Of a DNA stretch of 64,000 nucleotides, positions 46,705 through 54,892 are shown one piece after another; the stretch's first letter is position 1, and each line of letters begins with the position of its first letter. Where the stretch lies: the NCBI RefSeq assembly GCF_001500045.1, contig NZ_LQIX01000005.1, forward strand, positions 1-64,000, given 5' to 3'. A program made the translations under genes and the position numbers. The DNA is from Mycobacterium sp. GA-1199 (GTDB lineage: Bacteria > Actinomycetota > Actinomycetes > Mycobacteriales > Mycobacteriaceae). Below the pieces are notes generated by a model. That model ran no database searches. It was not told the origin of the DNA and saw only the letters and a program-made list of their open reading frames with translations.

Positions 46705-47967
46705 ATGAACGTTGACGACCTGATCCTGGTGAGCATCGATGACCACGTCGTGGAACCCCCCGACATGTTCCTGCGACATGTCCCGGCGAAGTACAAGGAC
46801 GAGGCGCCGATCGTGGTGACCGACGACAAGGGCGTCGATCAGTGGATGTATCAGGGCCGCCCGCAGGGTGTCAGCGGGCTGAACGCGGTGGTGTCGTGGC
46901 CGGCCGAGGAGTGGGGCCGGGATCCGGCCGGGTTCGCCGAGATGCGGCCGGGTGTGTACAACGTGCACGAGCGGGTCCGCGACATGAACCGCAACGGCAT
47001 TCTGGCCTCGATGTGCTTCCCGACGTTCACCGGGTTTTCCGCACGCCATCTCAACATGACCCGCGAAGACGTCACCCTGGTGATGGTGTCGGCCTACAAC
47101 GACTGGCACATCGACGAGTGGGCCGGGTCCTATCCGGACCGCTTCATCCCGATCGCGATCCTGCCGACGTGGACGCCGGAGGGGATGTGCAACGAGATCC
47201 GCAGGGTCGCGGCCAAGGGGTGTCGAGCGGTGACCATGCCGGAACTGCCCCACCTCGAAGGCCTTCCGAGCTATCACGACGAAGAGTACTGGGGCCCGGT
47301 GTTCCGTACGCTCTCCGAAGAGAACGTGGTGATGTGCCTGCACATCGGGACCGGCTTCGGCGCGATCAGCATGGCGCCCAACGCCCCGATCGACAACCTG
47401 ATCATCCTGGCAACCCAGGTCTCGGCGATGTGCGCACAGGACCTGTTGTGGGGTCCGGCGATGCGCAACTATCCGGACCTCAAATTCGCCTTCTCCGAAG
47501 GCGGTATCGGCTGGATCCCGTTCTACCTGGACCGCAGCGACCGCCACTACACCAACCAGAAGTGGCTGCGACGCGACTTCGGGGACAAGCTGCCGTCCGA
47601 CGTGTTCCGCGAGCACTCGCTGGCCTGCTACGTCACCGACAAGACCTCGCTGAAGCTGCGTCACGAGATCGGTATCGACATCATCGCGTGGGAGTGCGAT
47701 TACCCGCACTCAGACTGCTTCTGGCCCGACGCGCCCGAGCAGGTGCTGGCCGAGCTCGACGCCGTGGGGGCATCGGATTCCGACATCAACAAGATCACGT
47801 GGGAGAACTCCTGCCGGTTCTTCAGTTGGGACCCGTTCAAACGCACCCCCAAGGAGCAGGCGACCGCGGGTGCGTTGCGCGCCAAGGCAACCGACGTCGA
47901 CGTCTCGATCCGGCCGCGCAAGGAGTGGGCGCGGCTCTACGAGCAAAAGCAGCTCGCCAGGGCGTGA
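46705..47967 (+). CDS. amidohydrolase family protein (COG2159)
   Basis: This 420-residue TIM-barrel hydrolase is a paralogue of the protein encoded at 5121-6293. They share the pattern (V/I)DDH(L/V)VE at the start, AYNDWHIDEW/AWNDFYIDEW, SEGGIGWIPFYLDR and ECDYPHSDCFWP/ESDFPHSDSNWP. It may hydrolyse or decarboxylate an intermediate of the second P450 cluster. A perfect hairpin follows its stop. Confidence 0.88.
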   Translation: MNVDDLILVSIDDHVVEPPDMFLRHVPAKYKDEAPIVVTDDKGVDQWMYQGRPQGVSGLNAVVSWPAEEWGRDPAGFAEMRPGVYNVHERVRDMNRNGILASMCFPTFTGFSARHLNMTREDVTLVMVSAYNDWHIDEWAGSYPDRFIPIAILPTWTPEGMCNEIRRVAAKGCRAVTMPELPHLEGLPSYHDEEYWGPVFRTLSEENVVMCLHIGTGFGAISMAPNAPIDNLIILATQVSAMCAQDLLWGPAMRNYPDLKFAFSEGGIGWIPFYLDRSDRHYTNQKWLRRDFGDKLPSDVFREHSLACYVTDKTSLKLRHEIGIDIIAWECDYPHSDCFWPDAPEQVLAELDAVGASDSDINKITWENSCRFFSWDPFKRTPKEQATAGALRAKATDVDVSIRPRKEWARLYEQKQLARA

Positions 47968-47975
47968 GACCTGAC

Positions 47976-48000
47976 GTGCGCGTCGTTGGCTGACGCGCAC
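47976..48000. terminator. hairpin between convergent genes, probable bidirectional terminator
   Basis: GTGCGCGTC pairs perfectly with GACGCGCAC around a GTTGGCT loop. It occupies the 33-bp gap between the amidohydrolase gene and the convergent small membrane protein gene. No clear T-run follows, as is usual in mycobacteria. Confidence 0.6.
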
Positions 48001-48234
48001 TCAGGGGCGGCCGGCCGCGTCGCCACGCGGTGCGTCTCCGAGCCGGAGTCGTTGCACCGAGGCAAGAATCGATGCCACGCCGATGCTCAGGAAAAGCACA
48101 CCCAGCACGAGGAAAATCAGGCCGCCGTGCGCGAAGAAGGTGTAGCCGCGCACGATGCCGAGCGCGATGGCGACGACTCCGCCGAGGATCAGCCAGCGGG
48201 CCTGGCGGACGGTGGTCGGAACGAGACTGTTCAT
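48001..48234 (-). CDS. small two-helix membrane protein
   Basis: This 77-residue protein has two transmembrane segments (ARWLILGGVVAIALGIVRGY and GLIFLVLGVLFLSIGVASIL) and a charged, glycine-rich tail. It lies 23 bases after the dehydrogenase gene and is probably in its operon. The family is unknown. Confidence 0.68.
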   Translation of the reverse strand: MNSLVPTTVRQARWLILGGVVAIALGIVRGYTFFAHGGLIFLVLGVLFLSIGVASILASVQRLRLGDAPRGDAAGRP

Positions 48235-48257
48235 CACTGGTGGCTGCGACCCTGCGC

Positions 48258-49331
48258 TCACCACACCAGTCCGCGGACCATTTCGGCCGGCGGGATGTCC
48301 TCGACGGCGATGATGCCCTGCGGGGCGCGGCACACCCAGTCGATGACGTTGACGACGCGGGCCGCGGTTGAGACGCATCCGGCCTCGGTGACATCGAGTA
48401 CCGGATGAGACAGCAGCGTGTTCACTTCGATGCGCGGCTCGCCTTCCACGATCACCTTGTGGACGCCGGAGTGACCCTCGGGTGGGTACTCCCAGTCCGG
48501 CGCGGCCGCCGGTGTGAGCCGGGTGGTGTGCTCGACGGTGATCAGGGGCGCGCCGCCGCGGATTCCCTCGGCGGCGAACCGCACCCCGGCGAGCCCCCCG
48601 GGTTCGACGGTCATCATCTTGCATTCGATGCGCCGGTCGGCGTACCAGGGCTCGAAACGCTGCGTGACATCGTCGAGTTCGACACCGAGGTGGTGGGCGA
48701 TATTGCGCACCAGCCCACCGAACATCGTGGTGATGACCCCGGGCTGGAATGCCATCGCGAGCTCGTCGTCGGCAGTGGTGCCGAATCCCATTGCGGTACC
48801 GGTGTACTCGTAGTCATCGTAGTTGCCGTAGTCGAAGACCTCCTGCACCGTGACCGATTCGGCACGGGTCACCAGGCTCAACGCGGCCAGTACCGCGGTG
48901 TCACCGGAGTATCCCGGATCGATGCCGTTGACGTAGAGCGACGAATTGCCCGCCGCGCAAGCCTCTTCCAGCGGCACCCGCAGCCAGTCGTCGATCTGCC
49001 GAGGTGTCACCAGCCATACCATCGATGTGCCGACCACATTGATCCCGGCGGCCAGGAAGCGCGACATCTCCTCGATCGCCTCCATCGGCCGCGTCTCGCC
49101 CAAAGCGGTGTAGACAACGCAATCCGGTTTCAGCGCGATCAGCGCGTCGATGTCGTCGGTCGCGGTGACGCCGGTCGGATCGCTCAGCCCGCACAACTCG
49201 GCGGCGTCGCGGCCGATCTTGTCCGGGTTGGCGGCGTGCACCCCGACAAGCTCGAGATCGGGCCGCCCGATGAGCGCCCGCAACGAGTGCTGCCCGACGT
49301 TGCCGGTGGAAAATTGGACCACTCTGCGCAT
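48258..49331 (-). CDS. DapB-fold NAD(P)-dependent dehydrogenase (2,4-diaminopentanoate dehydrogenase-like), copy 1
   Basis: This 357-residue protein starts RRVVQFSTGNVGQHSLRALI, the Rossmann nucleotide-binding segment of dihydrodipicolinate-reductase-like proteins. It continues ATDDIDALIALKPDCVVYTAL and has GIDPGYSGDT at the catalytic-domain boundary. Two related genes are at 57243 and 58285. Family members are often annotated dihydrodipicolinate reductase, but the genes here are not in a lysine pathway. ATG 49331 is chosen by alignment with the paralogues. Confidence 0.82.
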   Translation of the reverse strand: MRRVVQFSTGNVGQHSLRALIGRPDLELVGVHAANPDKIGRDAAELCGLSDPTGVTATDDIDALIALKPDCVVYTALGETRPMEAIEEMSRFLAAGINVVGTSMVWLVTPRQIDDWLRVPLEEACAAGNSSLYVNGIDPGYSGDTAVLAALSLVTRAESVTVQEVFDYGNYDDYEYTGTAMGFGTTADDELAMAFQPGVITTMFGGLVRNIAHHLGVELDDVTQRFEPWYADRRIECKMMTVEPGGLAGVRFAAEGIRGGAPLITVEHTTRLTPAAAPDWEYPPEGHSGVHKVIVEGEPRIEVNTLLSHPVLDVTEAGCVSTAARVVNVIDWVCRAPQGIIAVEDIPPAEMVRGLVW

Positions 49332-49347
49332 CTCGCGTCCGTTTCTA

Positions 49348-50136
49348 TCAGTAGTCGGGTATGGGCAGTGGCAGGTTGTTCGAGTCGATTCCGCCGTCGA
49401 CGTGGAAGATGGCGTTGGTCGCGTAGCAGTCCTTGGTCGATAGGTAGACACAGAGCCGACCGAGATCCTCGACGTCGCCGAGTCGATGCAGCGGCGTGAG
49501 CGAGAGCATCGTGTCCAATGCCCCCGGCATCATATCGAGGCCGGATTGCAGTCCCTCGGTGGCGAACGAGCCGAGTGCGATGGCATTGACACGGATCTTC
49601 GGCGCCAACTCCTGGGCCATCGCCCGGGTGAGCGCTTCGAGCCCACCCTTCGCGACGCAGTATGCGGTAAGCGCGCGGATACCGAAACGTGCTGATCCCG
49701 AGGAGATGTTGACGATATTGCCGTGTCCGGCCTCGATCATGTGACGAGCGGCGAGTTGACTCATGATGAACGCTGACGTGACACACCAGTCGAAGGTGTG
49801 CCGGAAGTCCTCGTCGGTGATGTCGAGAAACGACCCGAACGTCGAACCACCCACATTGTTGATGAGGATGTCGATGCGCCCGAACTCTTTCATCGCCGTG
49901 TTCACCACGCGCTCGCCGTCCGGTCGGCTCATCGCGTCGGCCACCAGGGCCAGCCCCTTGCCACCCGAATCCTCGATGCCCTTGATTGTTTCCACGATGT
50001 CTGATTCGGTACGTGCCGTGCCGACGACCGCGGCGCCCGCTTCCGCGAGCACCCTCGCGATACCCTGGCCGACTCCCTTGCCGGCTCCGGTGACGATCGC
50101 GACCTGCCCGGCGAGGTTGAACTGTTCCAGCGCCAT
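49348..50136 (-). CDS. SDR-family oxidoreductase
   Basis: This 262-residue classical short-chain dehydrogenase has TGAGKGVGQGIA, ILINNVGG, the catalytic Ser region NISSGSARFG and TAYCVAKGG with the Tyr-Lys pair. A strong RBS (GGAAGGAG) precedes ATG 50136. A perfect 16-bp palindrome lies 18 bases upstream of the start, between it and the TetR gene. It is followed by the DapB-like gene after 16 bases. Confidence 0.92.
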   Translation of the reverse strand: MALEQFNLAGQVAIVTGAGKGVGQGIARVLAEAGAAVVGTARTESDIVETIKGIEDSGGKGLALVADAMSRPDGERVVNTAMKEFGRIDILINNVGGSTFGSFLDITDEDFRHTFDWCVTSAFIMSQLAARHMIEAGHGNIVNISSGSARFGIRALTAYCVAKGGLEALTRAMAQELAPKIRVNAIALGSFATEGLQSGLDMMPGALDTMLSLTPLHRLGDVEDLGRLCVYLSTKDCYATNAIFHVDGGIDSNNLPLPIPDY

Positions 50137-50153
50137 CGCAGACTCCTTCCGAA

Positions 50154-50169
50154 ATTGACTGCAGTCAAT
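50154..50169. promoter_or_regulatory. TetR operator, TGACT-N2-AGTCA type (site 1)
   Basis: ATTGACTGCAGTCAAT is a perfect 16-bp palindrome in the gap between the divergent SDR and TetR genes. Related sites lie at 50815-50826 and 51590-51601. It probably binds one or both of the paralogous TetR proteins encoded next to it. Confidence 0.75.
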
Positions 50170-50210
50170 CACACGTGTCAATACCCGACCGGTATTGCTA
50201 TCGTCGGGTC

Positions 50211-50810
50211 ATGGCCGTGGTGGACAAACCCTCAGCGCGCGAGGCAAAACGCCTGCAAACCCGCGAGCGACTGATGGGAGCCGCCATCGCCGAGTTCAAG
50301 CGGTCGGGGATGGCCGAGGCCGACGTGGGAGCGATCGTGGCCGCCGCCGGGGTCGCGCACGGCACCTTCTTCTTCCACTTTCCCACCAAACAGCACGTAC
50401 TGCTCGAGTTGGAGCGCAGGGAAGAAGAGCGCATCGCCAAGCAGCTCGGTCGGTATGCCGATTCCGCTCGCAGCCTGTCCGCTGTGCTCCAGGAGGCCGT
50501 TCGACTGGTGCTGGGACTCGAGCGCCGTCTGGGCGCGATGCTGTTCAAAGATTTTTTGGCGCTGCACTTTTCCCAGACGCGACCCACTGACGAGAGCGAT
50601 GAGCACCCGGTCATCGTCAGGGTCGCTCAGGAGATCGAACGTGCGCAGAAAGCGGGTCGGGTCGCGCCTGACGTCAGCCCGATGAACAGCGCGGTGTTCT
50701 TCCTACTCGGTCTCTATGCGCTGTTGACCACCACGCATGAGTGGCCGACGCAGGGCTCGATGCTCGACGACTATGTGGCAAGGACGTTGCGCGGCATCGA
50801 AGCCCGATAA
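50211..50810 (+). CDS. TetR-family regulator, paralogue 1
   Basis: This 199-residue regulator has its HTH in residues 15-60 with VAHGTFFFHFPTKQHVLLEL as recognition helix and following segment. It is closely related throughout to the regulator encoded at 51627-52229. ATG 50211 is 41 bases after the palindrome. It is divergent from the SDR gene and is followed by the first membrane-protein paralogue. Confidence 0.9.
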   Translation: MAVVDKPSAREAKRLQTRERLMGAAIAEFKRSGMAEADVGAIVAAAGVAHGTFFFHFPTKQHVLLELERREEERIAKQLGRYADSARSLSAVLQEAVRLVLGLERRLGAMLFKDFLALHFSQTRPTDESDEHPVIVRVAQEIERAQKAGRVAPDVSPMNSAVFFLLGLYALLTTTHEWPTQGSMLDDYVARTLRGIEAR

Positions 50811-50814
50811 TAGT

Positions 50815-50826
50815 TGACTAAAGTCA
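50815..50826. promoter_or_regulatory. TetR operator, TGACT-N2-AGTCA type (site 2)
   Basis: TGACTAAAGTCA has perfect arms TGACT/AGTCA. It lies 4 bases after the stop of TetR paralogue 1 and 46 bases before the membrane-protein gene, so that gene probably has its own regulated promoter. Confidence 0.6.
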
Positions 50827-50871
50827 GCCACACTGCAAAGCTCATGCGCTGAGCGATGCAGGAGGTGGCCC

Positions 50872-51567
50872 TTGACCATGCCCGCGAATGCTGCGATCAC
50901 AAGCGGCCTCGACGAGCACATGAAGCGGTCGCGCCAGGTGCAACGACAGGCCGACAAATGGCTGATCGCGGGCAGCATTCTCATCGGCACGGCCGCGCTC
51001 GGCGTGTTCGGCCTGCCGCTCTTCTTGCGCGGTGTGTGGATTCTGCGTAACGCGGCACGGGAGGGTCTGACCGTTCGGCCGATGTTGGTGACGCTGCTCG
51101 GCTATTGCGTCATCGTCGACGCCGCGATCAACGTCTTCGGATGGGCGCTGGATCTGGTGGCCCACCACACGTTGTTGGCTCGAGTCCTGTTGAACGGCTG
51201 GGGCGCGATGTTCGACGCCGGGTATTTCTGGCACTACAACGAACTCTGGCTCGGCGGTGCGGCGGGTCCCGGCGAAAAGGCGCTCGAGGTCGGTCTCATC
51301 CTCACCGTCTTCTGCATGCGGATCGCCGCGGCGATCGGCTTCCTGCAGATGAAGCGGTGGGGGCACCAGTGGATGATCATCACCTGCTGGATGGGTGTGG
51401 TGATCTGGTGCGTGTACGTGTTCAACATGACCATGTACGCCGACGTGCGTTATGCCGGGGTGATACTGCCGGTGGTCGGCTGGTGGATCTACGACATCTT
51501 CTACATCACGCCATTCCTGGCCATTCCCTACCTGCACTCGGTCAACCGGGAGATTTTCTCCGATTGA
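50872..51567 (+). CDS. five-helix membrane protein of unknown function, paralogue 1
   Basis: This 231-residue protein starts at TTG 50872 (7 bases after AGGAGG) or ATG 50878. It has about five transmembrane helices. Conserved polar motifs shared with paralogue 2 (54889) include HTL after helix 2, [32 protein letters not shown] and [11 protein letters not shown]. The four shared histidines and nearby acidic residues could bind a metal. The family is not recognised; an AveC-like spirocyclase relation is one idea I cannot test here. Confidence 0.78.
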   Translation: MTMPANAAITSGLDEHMKRSRQVQRQADKWLIAGSILIGTAALGVFGLPLFLRGVWILRNAAREGLTVRPMLVTLLGYCVIVDAAINVFGWALDLVAHHTLLARVLLNGWGAMFDAGYFWHYNELWLGGAAGPGEKALEVGLILTVFCMRIAAAIGFLQMKRWGHQWMIITCWMGVVIWCVYVFNMTMYADVRYAGVILPVVGWWIYDIFYITPFLAIPYLHSVNREIFSD

Positions 51568-51589
51568 CGTCTCGACTGACTTCACTCAT

Positions 51590-51601
51590 TGACTTGGGTC
51601 A
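51590..51601. promoter_or_regulatory. TetR operator, TGACT-N2-AGTCA type (site 3, weaker)
   Basis: TGACTTGGGTCA keeps the outer TGAC/GTCA arms of sites 1 and 2. It is 26 bases upstream of TetR paralogue 2, consistent with autoregulation. Confidence 0.5.
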
Positions 51602-51626
51602 GTAAGTACGTTACAAATAGCGAATC

Positions 51627-52229
51627 ATGACGGCACAGGCGAACGTGTCGACGCGTGAGGCGCGGCGGCTGCAGACGCGGGAGCGTATCCTCGCCGCGGC
51701 GATCACCGAGTTCACGCGTGCGGGTATGGCCGGGGCGGACGTCAACTCGATCGCGAGGGCCGCAGAGGTCGCACACGGGACGTTCTTCTTCCATTTCCCG
51801 AGCAAGGAACATGTGCTCCTGGAGTTGGAGCGCCGCGAGGAGTCCCGAATCGCGGACGAGTTCGCCGATTTCCTGCAGCAGCGTCATGATCTGGCCGCCA
51901 CCCTGACCGAGCTGGTGGATCTGGTCACCGGCCTGGAGCAGCGGTTCGGCCCCAAACTGTTCAAAGAGGTGCTGGCGCTGCACTTCTCACCTACCCGTCC
52001 ACACAAGGACGAATGGACCGACCACCCGGTCATCGTCTTGCTCGTCCGCGAGCTGGAGCGGGCGCGCGGCGATGGTGAGGTGCATCTAGAGGTCGACGCG
52101 TTCTACAGCGCAACCTTCTTCCTGCTCGGCATCTACGGGGTGCTCACCACCACGGACAACCCCGGTACGCGCGACACGATGCTCACCAAGCTCGTGGCGA
52201 CCGCCGTTCATGGGCTGGAGGTGCGATGA
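51627..52229 (+). CDS. TetR-family regulator, paralogue 2
   Basis: This 200-residue regulator matches paralogue 1 along its length: RLQTRERILAAAITEF against RLQTRERLMGAAIAEF, VAHGTFFFHFPSKEHVLLEL, and DHPVIV and FFLLGIYGVLTTT in the ligand domain. It heads the gene set with the microprotein, VWA and MoxR genes. Local duplication of a TetR plus membrane-protein module is likely. Confidence 0.9.
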   Translation: MTAQANVSTREARRLQTRERILAAAITEFTRAGMAGADVNSIARAAEVAHGTFFFHFPSKEHVLLELERREESRIADEFADFLQQRHDLAATLTELVDLVTGLEQRFGPKLFKEVLALHFSPTRPHKDEWTDHPVIVLLVRELERARGDGEVHLEVDAFYSATFFLLGIYGVLTTTDNPGTRDTMLTKLVATAVHGLEVR

Positions 52230-52268
52230 CCCGATCGCACAAACGACGACACGACAGAGGAGTGCACA

Positions 52269-52376
52269 GTGTGGGCCTGGATCTGGGAGATATTGCGATA
52301 CGTCGGCGCCTGGGGGGGAGCGGCCCTCGTCATCTGGTTCTGGTACTGGATGTTCTCGAGTCTGGGCACGTTCTAG
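52269..52376 (+). CDS. 35-residue tryptophan-rich membrane microprotein
   Basis: GTG 52269 opens a 36-codon frame with an RBS (AGAGGAG, 52256-52262) and ends at TAG 52374, 7 bases before the VWA gene. The product begins VWAWIWEILRYVGAWGG and ends in a hydrophobic segment with IWFWYWMF. Seven of 35 residues are Trp, and a single membrane helix is likely. It may be a subunit of a small membrane complex with the neighbouring proteins. It is too short for usual gene finders. Confidence 0.6.
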   Translation: MWAWIWEILRYVGAWGGAALVIWFWYWMFSSLGTF

Positions 52377-52383
52377 GGCCACG

Positions 52384-53916
52384 ATGACCGACCTGTCCGA
52401 CGCGCACGCGATGGCGATCGAACGCAGCTGCGCCGTGACCGCCGTCGCGCTGAGCGACAAACGTCGCGAGGGTGTGCGCCTGGTGACCGGTGAGCACCGC
52501 CAGTTCAGCCTGAGCGGATCGTTGGACTACGTGCAGGTGCCGTACCCGTCACTGGGCCGCGACACCTCGCGCAGAACACTGACCTGCGGTGTGGCTCTTC
52601 AATGTTCGCCGTCCAAGGATCGGGTCGTCGAGTTCCGGATCAACGAATTGTCCGCACGCGAGCTTCGGGCACTGACGCTCGTCGAGACCGGCGTCGCGCT
52701 CGGGTGGGTCGGCGCCAACTGGCCGGGGCTGCTGGCAGAGATGCGGCGCCTGTTGCCGAATGTTGAAGCGCTGCCGCAGGACACCACCGTCGAGTCCATG
52801 CTCAACCGCGCAATCTCGTTGGCGCGCACGAGCGATCCATTGTCGGTGCCGTCAGTTGCCGGCAGGTTGCCGTCGGCTTACACGGTGCCGCAGAGCCTGT
52901 CCGACAAGATGCGCCGCACCTTCGGCCGGATGCCGTGGACCACGACGCAGAAACGCCTGCCGCGCCCGTACTCCGTTCCTGTCGGCGGCGACGGCGGTGT
53001 GCGCAACCCGAACCTGCCCCCGCCGAGCCGGCCGCAGGACAACGATATGGACGTCACTCCCGAGCACCGGCCCGGCATTCCGTATCCAGAGTGGAACGCA
53101 TGGACCAAGAGCTTCATGCGAGACCATGTGGCGGTCCTGGAACGCCCGCATCCCAGTCGGGACCGCCAGCCGGGCGCGGCGTCGGCGGACCTGCGGAAGT
53201 GGTTCACCGAGCACACCCATCGCGCGATGACGAACCGCCTCGAGGACGGTTCCGATCTGGACGTCGAACAGTACGTGCGCCACTACATCGACCTGACCAC
53301 CGGTGAGGCCATCGAACCGCGCATCTTCCGCGAGCTTCTGCCGAGCAGCCGCGACGTCACGACCGCGCTTCTGCTGGACGGCAGTTCGTCGCTCGGCGTG
53401 CACGGGGGCCGGGTCTTCAAGCTGGAGCTCGCATGTGCTGACGCGCTGTCGCGGGCGATGACGCATGCGCGGGAGCGTCATGGCATCTTCATGTTCACCG
53501 GCAACACCCGCCACCGTGTCGAGGTGAACTGCCTCAAGGACTTCGAGGACCGGCGGTTCGTGCCGCCGAGCCGGCTCGGACTGTCCGCCGGCGGCTACAC
53601 CAGGCTCGGCGCACCCCTGAGGCACCTCACGAGCCGGTTGCTCGCGCAGCCCTCCGAGCGGCGACTGCTCATCGTCATAGGAGATGGCCTGATCTCCGAC
53701 GAGGGCTACGAAGGCCGCTACGCATGGGCCGACGCCGCCCACGCGGTCGAAGAAGCCGCCGAAGCCGGAGTGTCCATCTACTACGTCGGCGTCGGGCCCA
53801 CCCGGGTGGACCCGCTGCCAGAGGTCTTCGGACCGCGGCGATCCCAACGCATACGACGGGTCGAGGACCTCCCGCGTGTCCTTGCACACGTGCACCGCGA
53901 ACTGGTCGCCGCATGA
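52384..53916 (+). CDS. VWA-domain protein (NorD/CoxE-like), partner of MoxR ATPase
   Basis: This 510-residue protein has a poorly conserved N-terminal half and a C-terminal von Willebrand A domain from about residue 320. The MIDAS residues are intact: LLLDGSSSLG, the Thr in GGYTRLGAPLRH and the Asp in VIGDGLISDEGYEG. With an adjacent MoxR ATPase gene this is the pattern of NorD/NorQ, CoxE/CoxD and CbbO/CbbQ systems that activate metalloenzymes. No nor, cox or cbb genes are nearby, so the client is something else. Confidence 0.82.
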   Translation: MTDLSDAHAMAIERSCAVTAVALSDKRREGVRLVTGEHRQFSLSGSLDYVQVPYPSLGRDTSRRTLTCGVALQCSPSKDRVVEFRINELSARELRALTLVETGVALGWVGANWPGLLAEMRRLLPNVEALPQDTTVESMLNRAISLARTSDPLSVPSVAGRLPSAYTVPQSLSDKMRRTFGRMPWTTTQKRLPRPYSVPVGGDGGVRNPNLPPPSRPQDNDMDVTPEHRPGIPYPEWNAWTKSFMRDHVAVLERPHPSRDRQPGAASADLRKWFTEHTHRAMTNRLEDGSDLDVEQYVRHYIDLTTGEAIEPRIFRELLPSSRDVTTALLLDGSSSLGVHGGRVFKLELACADALSRAMTHARERHGIFMFTGNTRHRVEVNCLKDFEDRRFVPPSRLGLSAGGYTRLGAPLRHLTSRLLAQPSERRLLIVIGDGLISDEGYEGRYAWADAAHAVEEAAEAGVSIYYVGVGPTRVDPLPEVFGPRRSQRIRRVEDLPRVLAHVHRELVAA

Positions 53917-53947
53917 ACCACCACCACCCGAAGGAGCTGCATCCATC

Positions 53948-54751
53948 GTGACAACCGACACCTACTACTCGAATGGCAACGAGGTTCAGCTGTTCGAGCA
54001 GGCGTACCACCAGCGGCTGCCGGTGATGCTGACCGGTCCGACCGGGTGCGGTAAGACGCGCTTGGTCGAACACATGGGGGCGCTGCTGCGCAGGCCCGTC
54101 GTCACGATCAGCTGCCATGACGACCTGACCAGCTCGGACCTCGTCGGCCGGTTCATGGTGACCGGAGGCGACGTCGTGTGGACCGACGGGCCGCTCACCC
54201 GGGGCGTGAAGGCCGGCGCGATCTGCTATCTCGACGAGGTGGTCGAGGCCCGCCACGACTCGTTGGCCATCCTGCACTCTCTGACCGATCACCGCCGGGC
54301 CCTCTACCTCGACCGCGCCGGCGAAGTGGTCCGAGCGCCCGACACCTTCATGCTGGTGTGCTCCTACAACCCGGCCTACCGCAGTTCGCTCAAAGAGCTC
54401 AAACCCTCGTTCCGCCAGCGCTTTGTCACGCTTCCGATGACCTACCTTCCGCCGGATCGTGAGGCCGAGGTGATCGTCGCGGAGGCGGGCATCGAGTTGG
54501 CGACCGCTCGACGGCTGGTCGCCTGCGCCACCGCGATCCGCACCGCCGATGAGGCGTTCCACTTCGAGCCGCCGTCGACGCGTGTCCTCGTCACCGCCGC
54601 GCAGTTGGTCGCCGCCGGCGCGACGGAATTGGATGCCGCCGAAGCGTGCATCCTTGCGCCGCTCTCCAGTGACGGCGCGGTCACCGACGGCTTACGTGAA
54701 GTGGCAGTGGCCAGCCTGACCACGGCTGACAACCCGAATTCCACACGCTAG
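53948..54751 (+). CDS. MoxR-family AAA+ ATPase (NorQ/CbbQ-like)
   Basis: This 267-residue AAA+ chaperone has Walker A GPTGCGKT, Walker B ICYLDEVVEA, sensor 1 in LVCSYNPAYRSS and the Arg-finger region LKPSFRQRFV. It probably forms a hexamer that pulls on a client through the VWA protein. GTG 53948 follows AGGAG. It lies 31 bases after the VWA gene and 12 bases before the 42-residue microprotein gene. Confidence 0.93.
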   Translation: MTTDTYYSNGNEVQLFEQAYHQRLPVMLTGPTGCGKTRLVEHMGALLRRPVVTISCHDDLTSSDLVGRFMVTGGDVVWTDGPLTRGVKAGAICYLDEVVEARHDSLAILHSLTDHRRALYLDRAGEVVRAPDTFMLVCSYNPAYRSSLKELKPSFRQRFVTLPMTYLPPDREAEVIVAEAGIELATARRLVACATAIRTADEAFHFEPPSTRVLVTAAQLVAAGATELDAAEACILAPLSSDGAVTDGLREVAVASLTTADNPNSTR

Positions 54752-54763
54752 GAAGGAGTCCGC

Positions 54764-54892
54764 GTGGACCCGAAGGAGAAGCAGCGCAAGAAGGCGCTCA
54801 TCATCCTGCAGATCGTCATCTACGGCTATCTGCTGGCGATGTTCTTGATCCAGCTCTATATGTCCTTCGACCGTGGATGGTGGTCGCTGTGA
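54764..54892 (+). CDS. 42-residue single-helix membrane microprotein
   Basis: GTG 54764 has a strong RBS (GGAAGGAG). The product has a basic N-terminus (VDPKEKQRKKALI), one transmembrane helix (IVIYGYLLAMFLIQLYMSF) and a WW near its end. Its TGA overlaps the GTG start of membrane paralogue 2 (GTGA), so translation is coupled. The positive N-terminus suggests the N-in orientation. Confidence 0.7.
   Translation: MDPKEKQRKKALIILQIVIYGYLLAMFLIQLYMSFDRGWWSL

Noticed and set aside
46681..47709. N-terminal extension of the AraC regulator frame
   Set aside because: The extension is antisense to the amidohydrolase gene; the cupin domain starts just after ATG 46680.
52384..54751. NorD/NorQ of a nitric oxide reductase system
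   Set aside because: No norB or norC gene is present, so a denitrification role is unsupported; only the general MoxR/VWA relation is kept.
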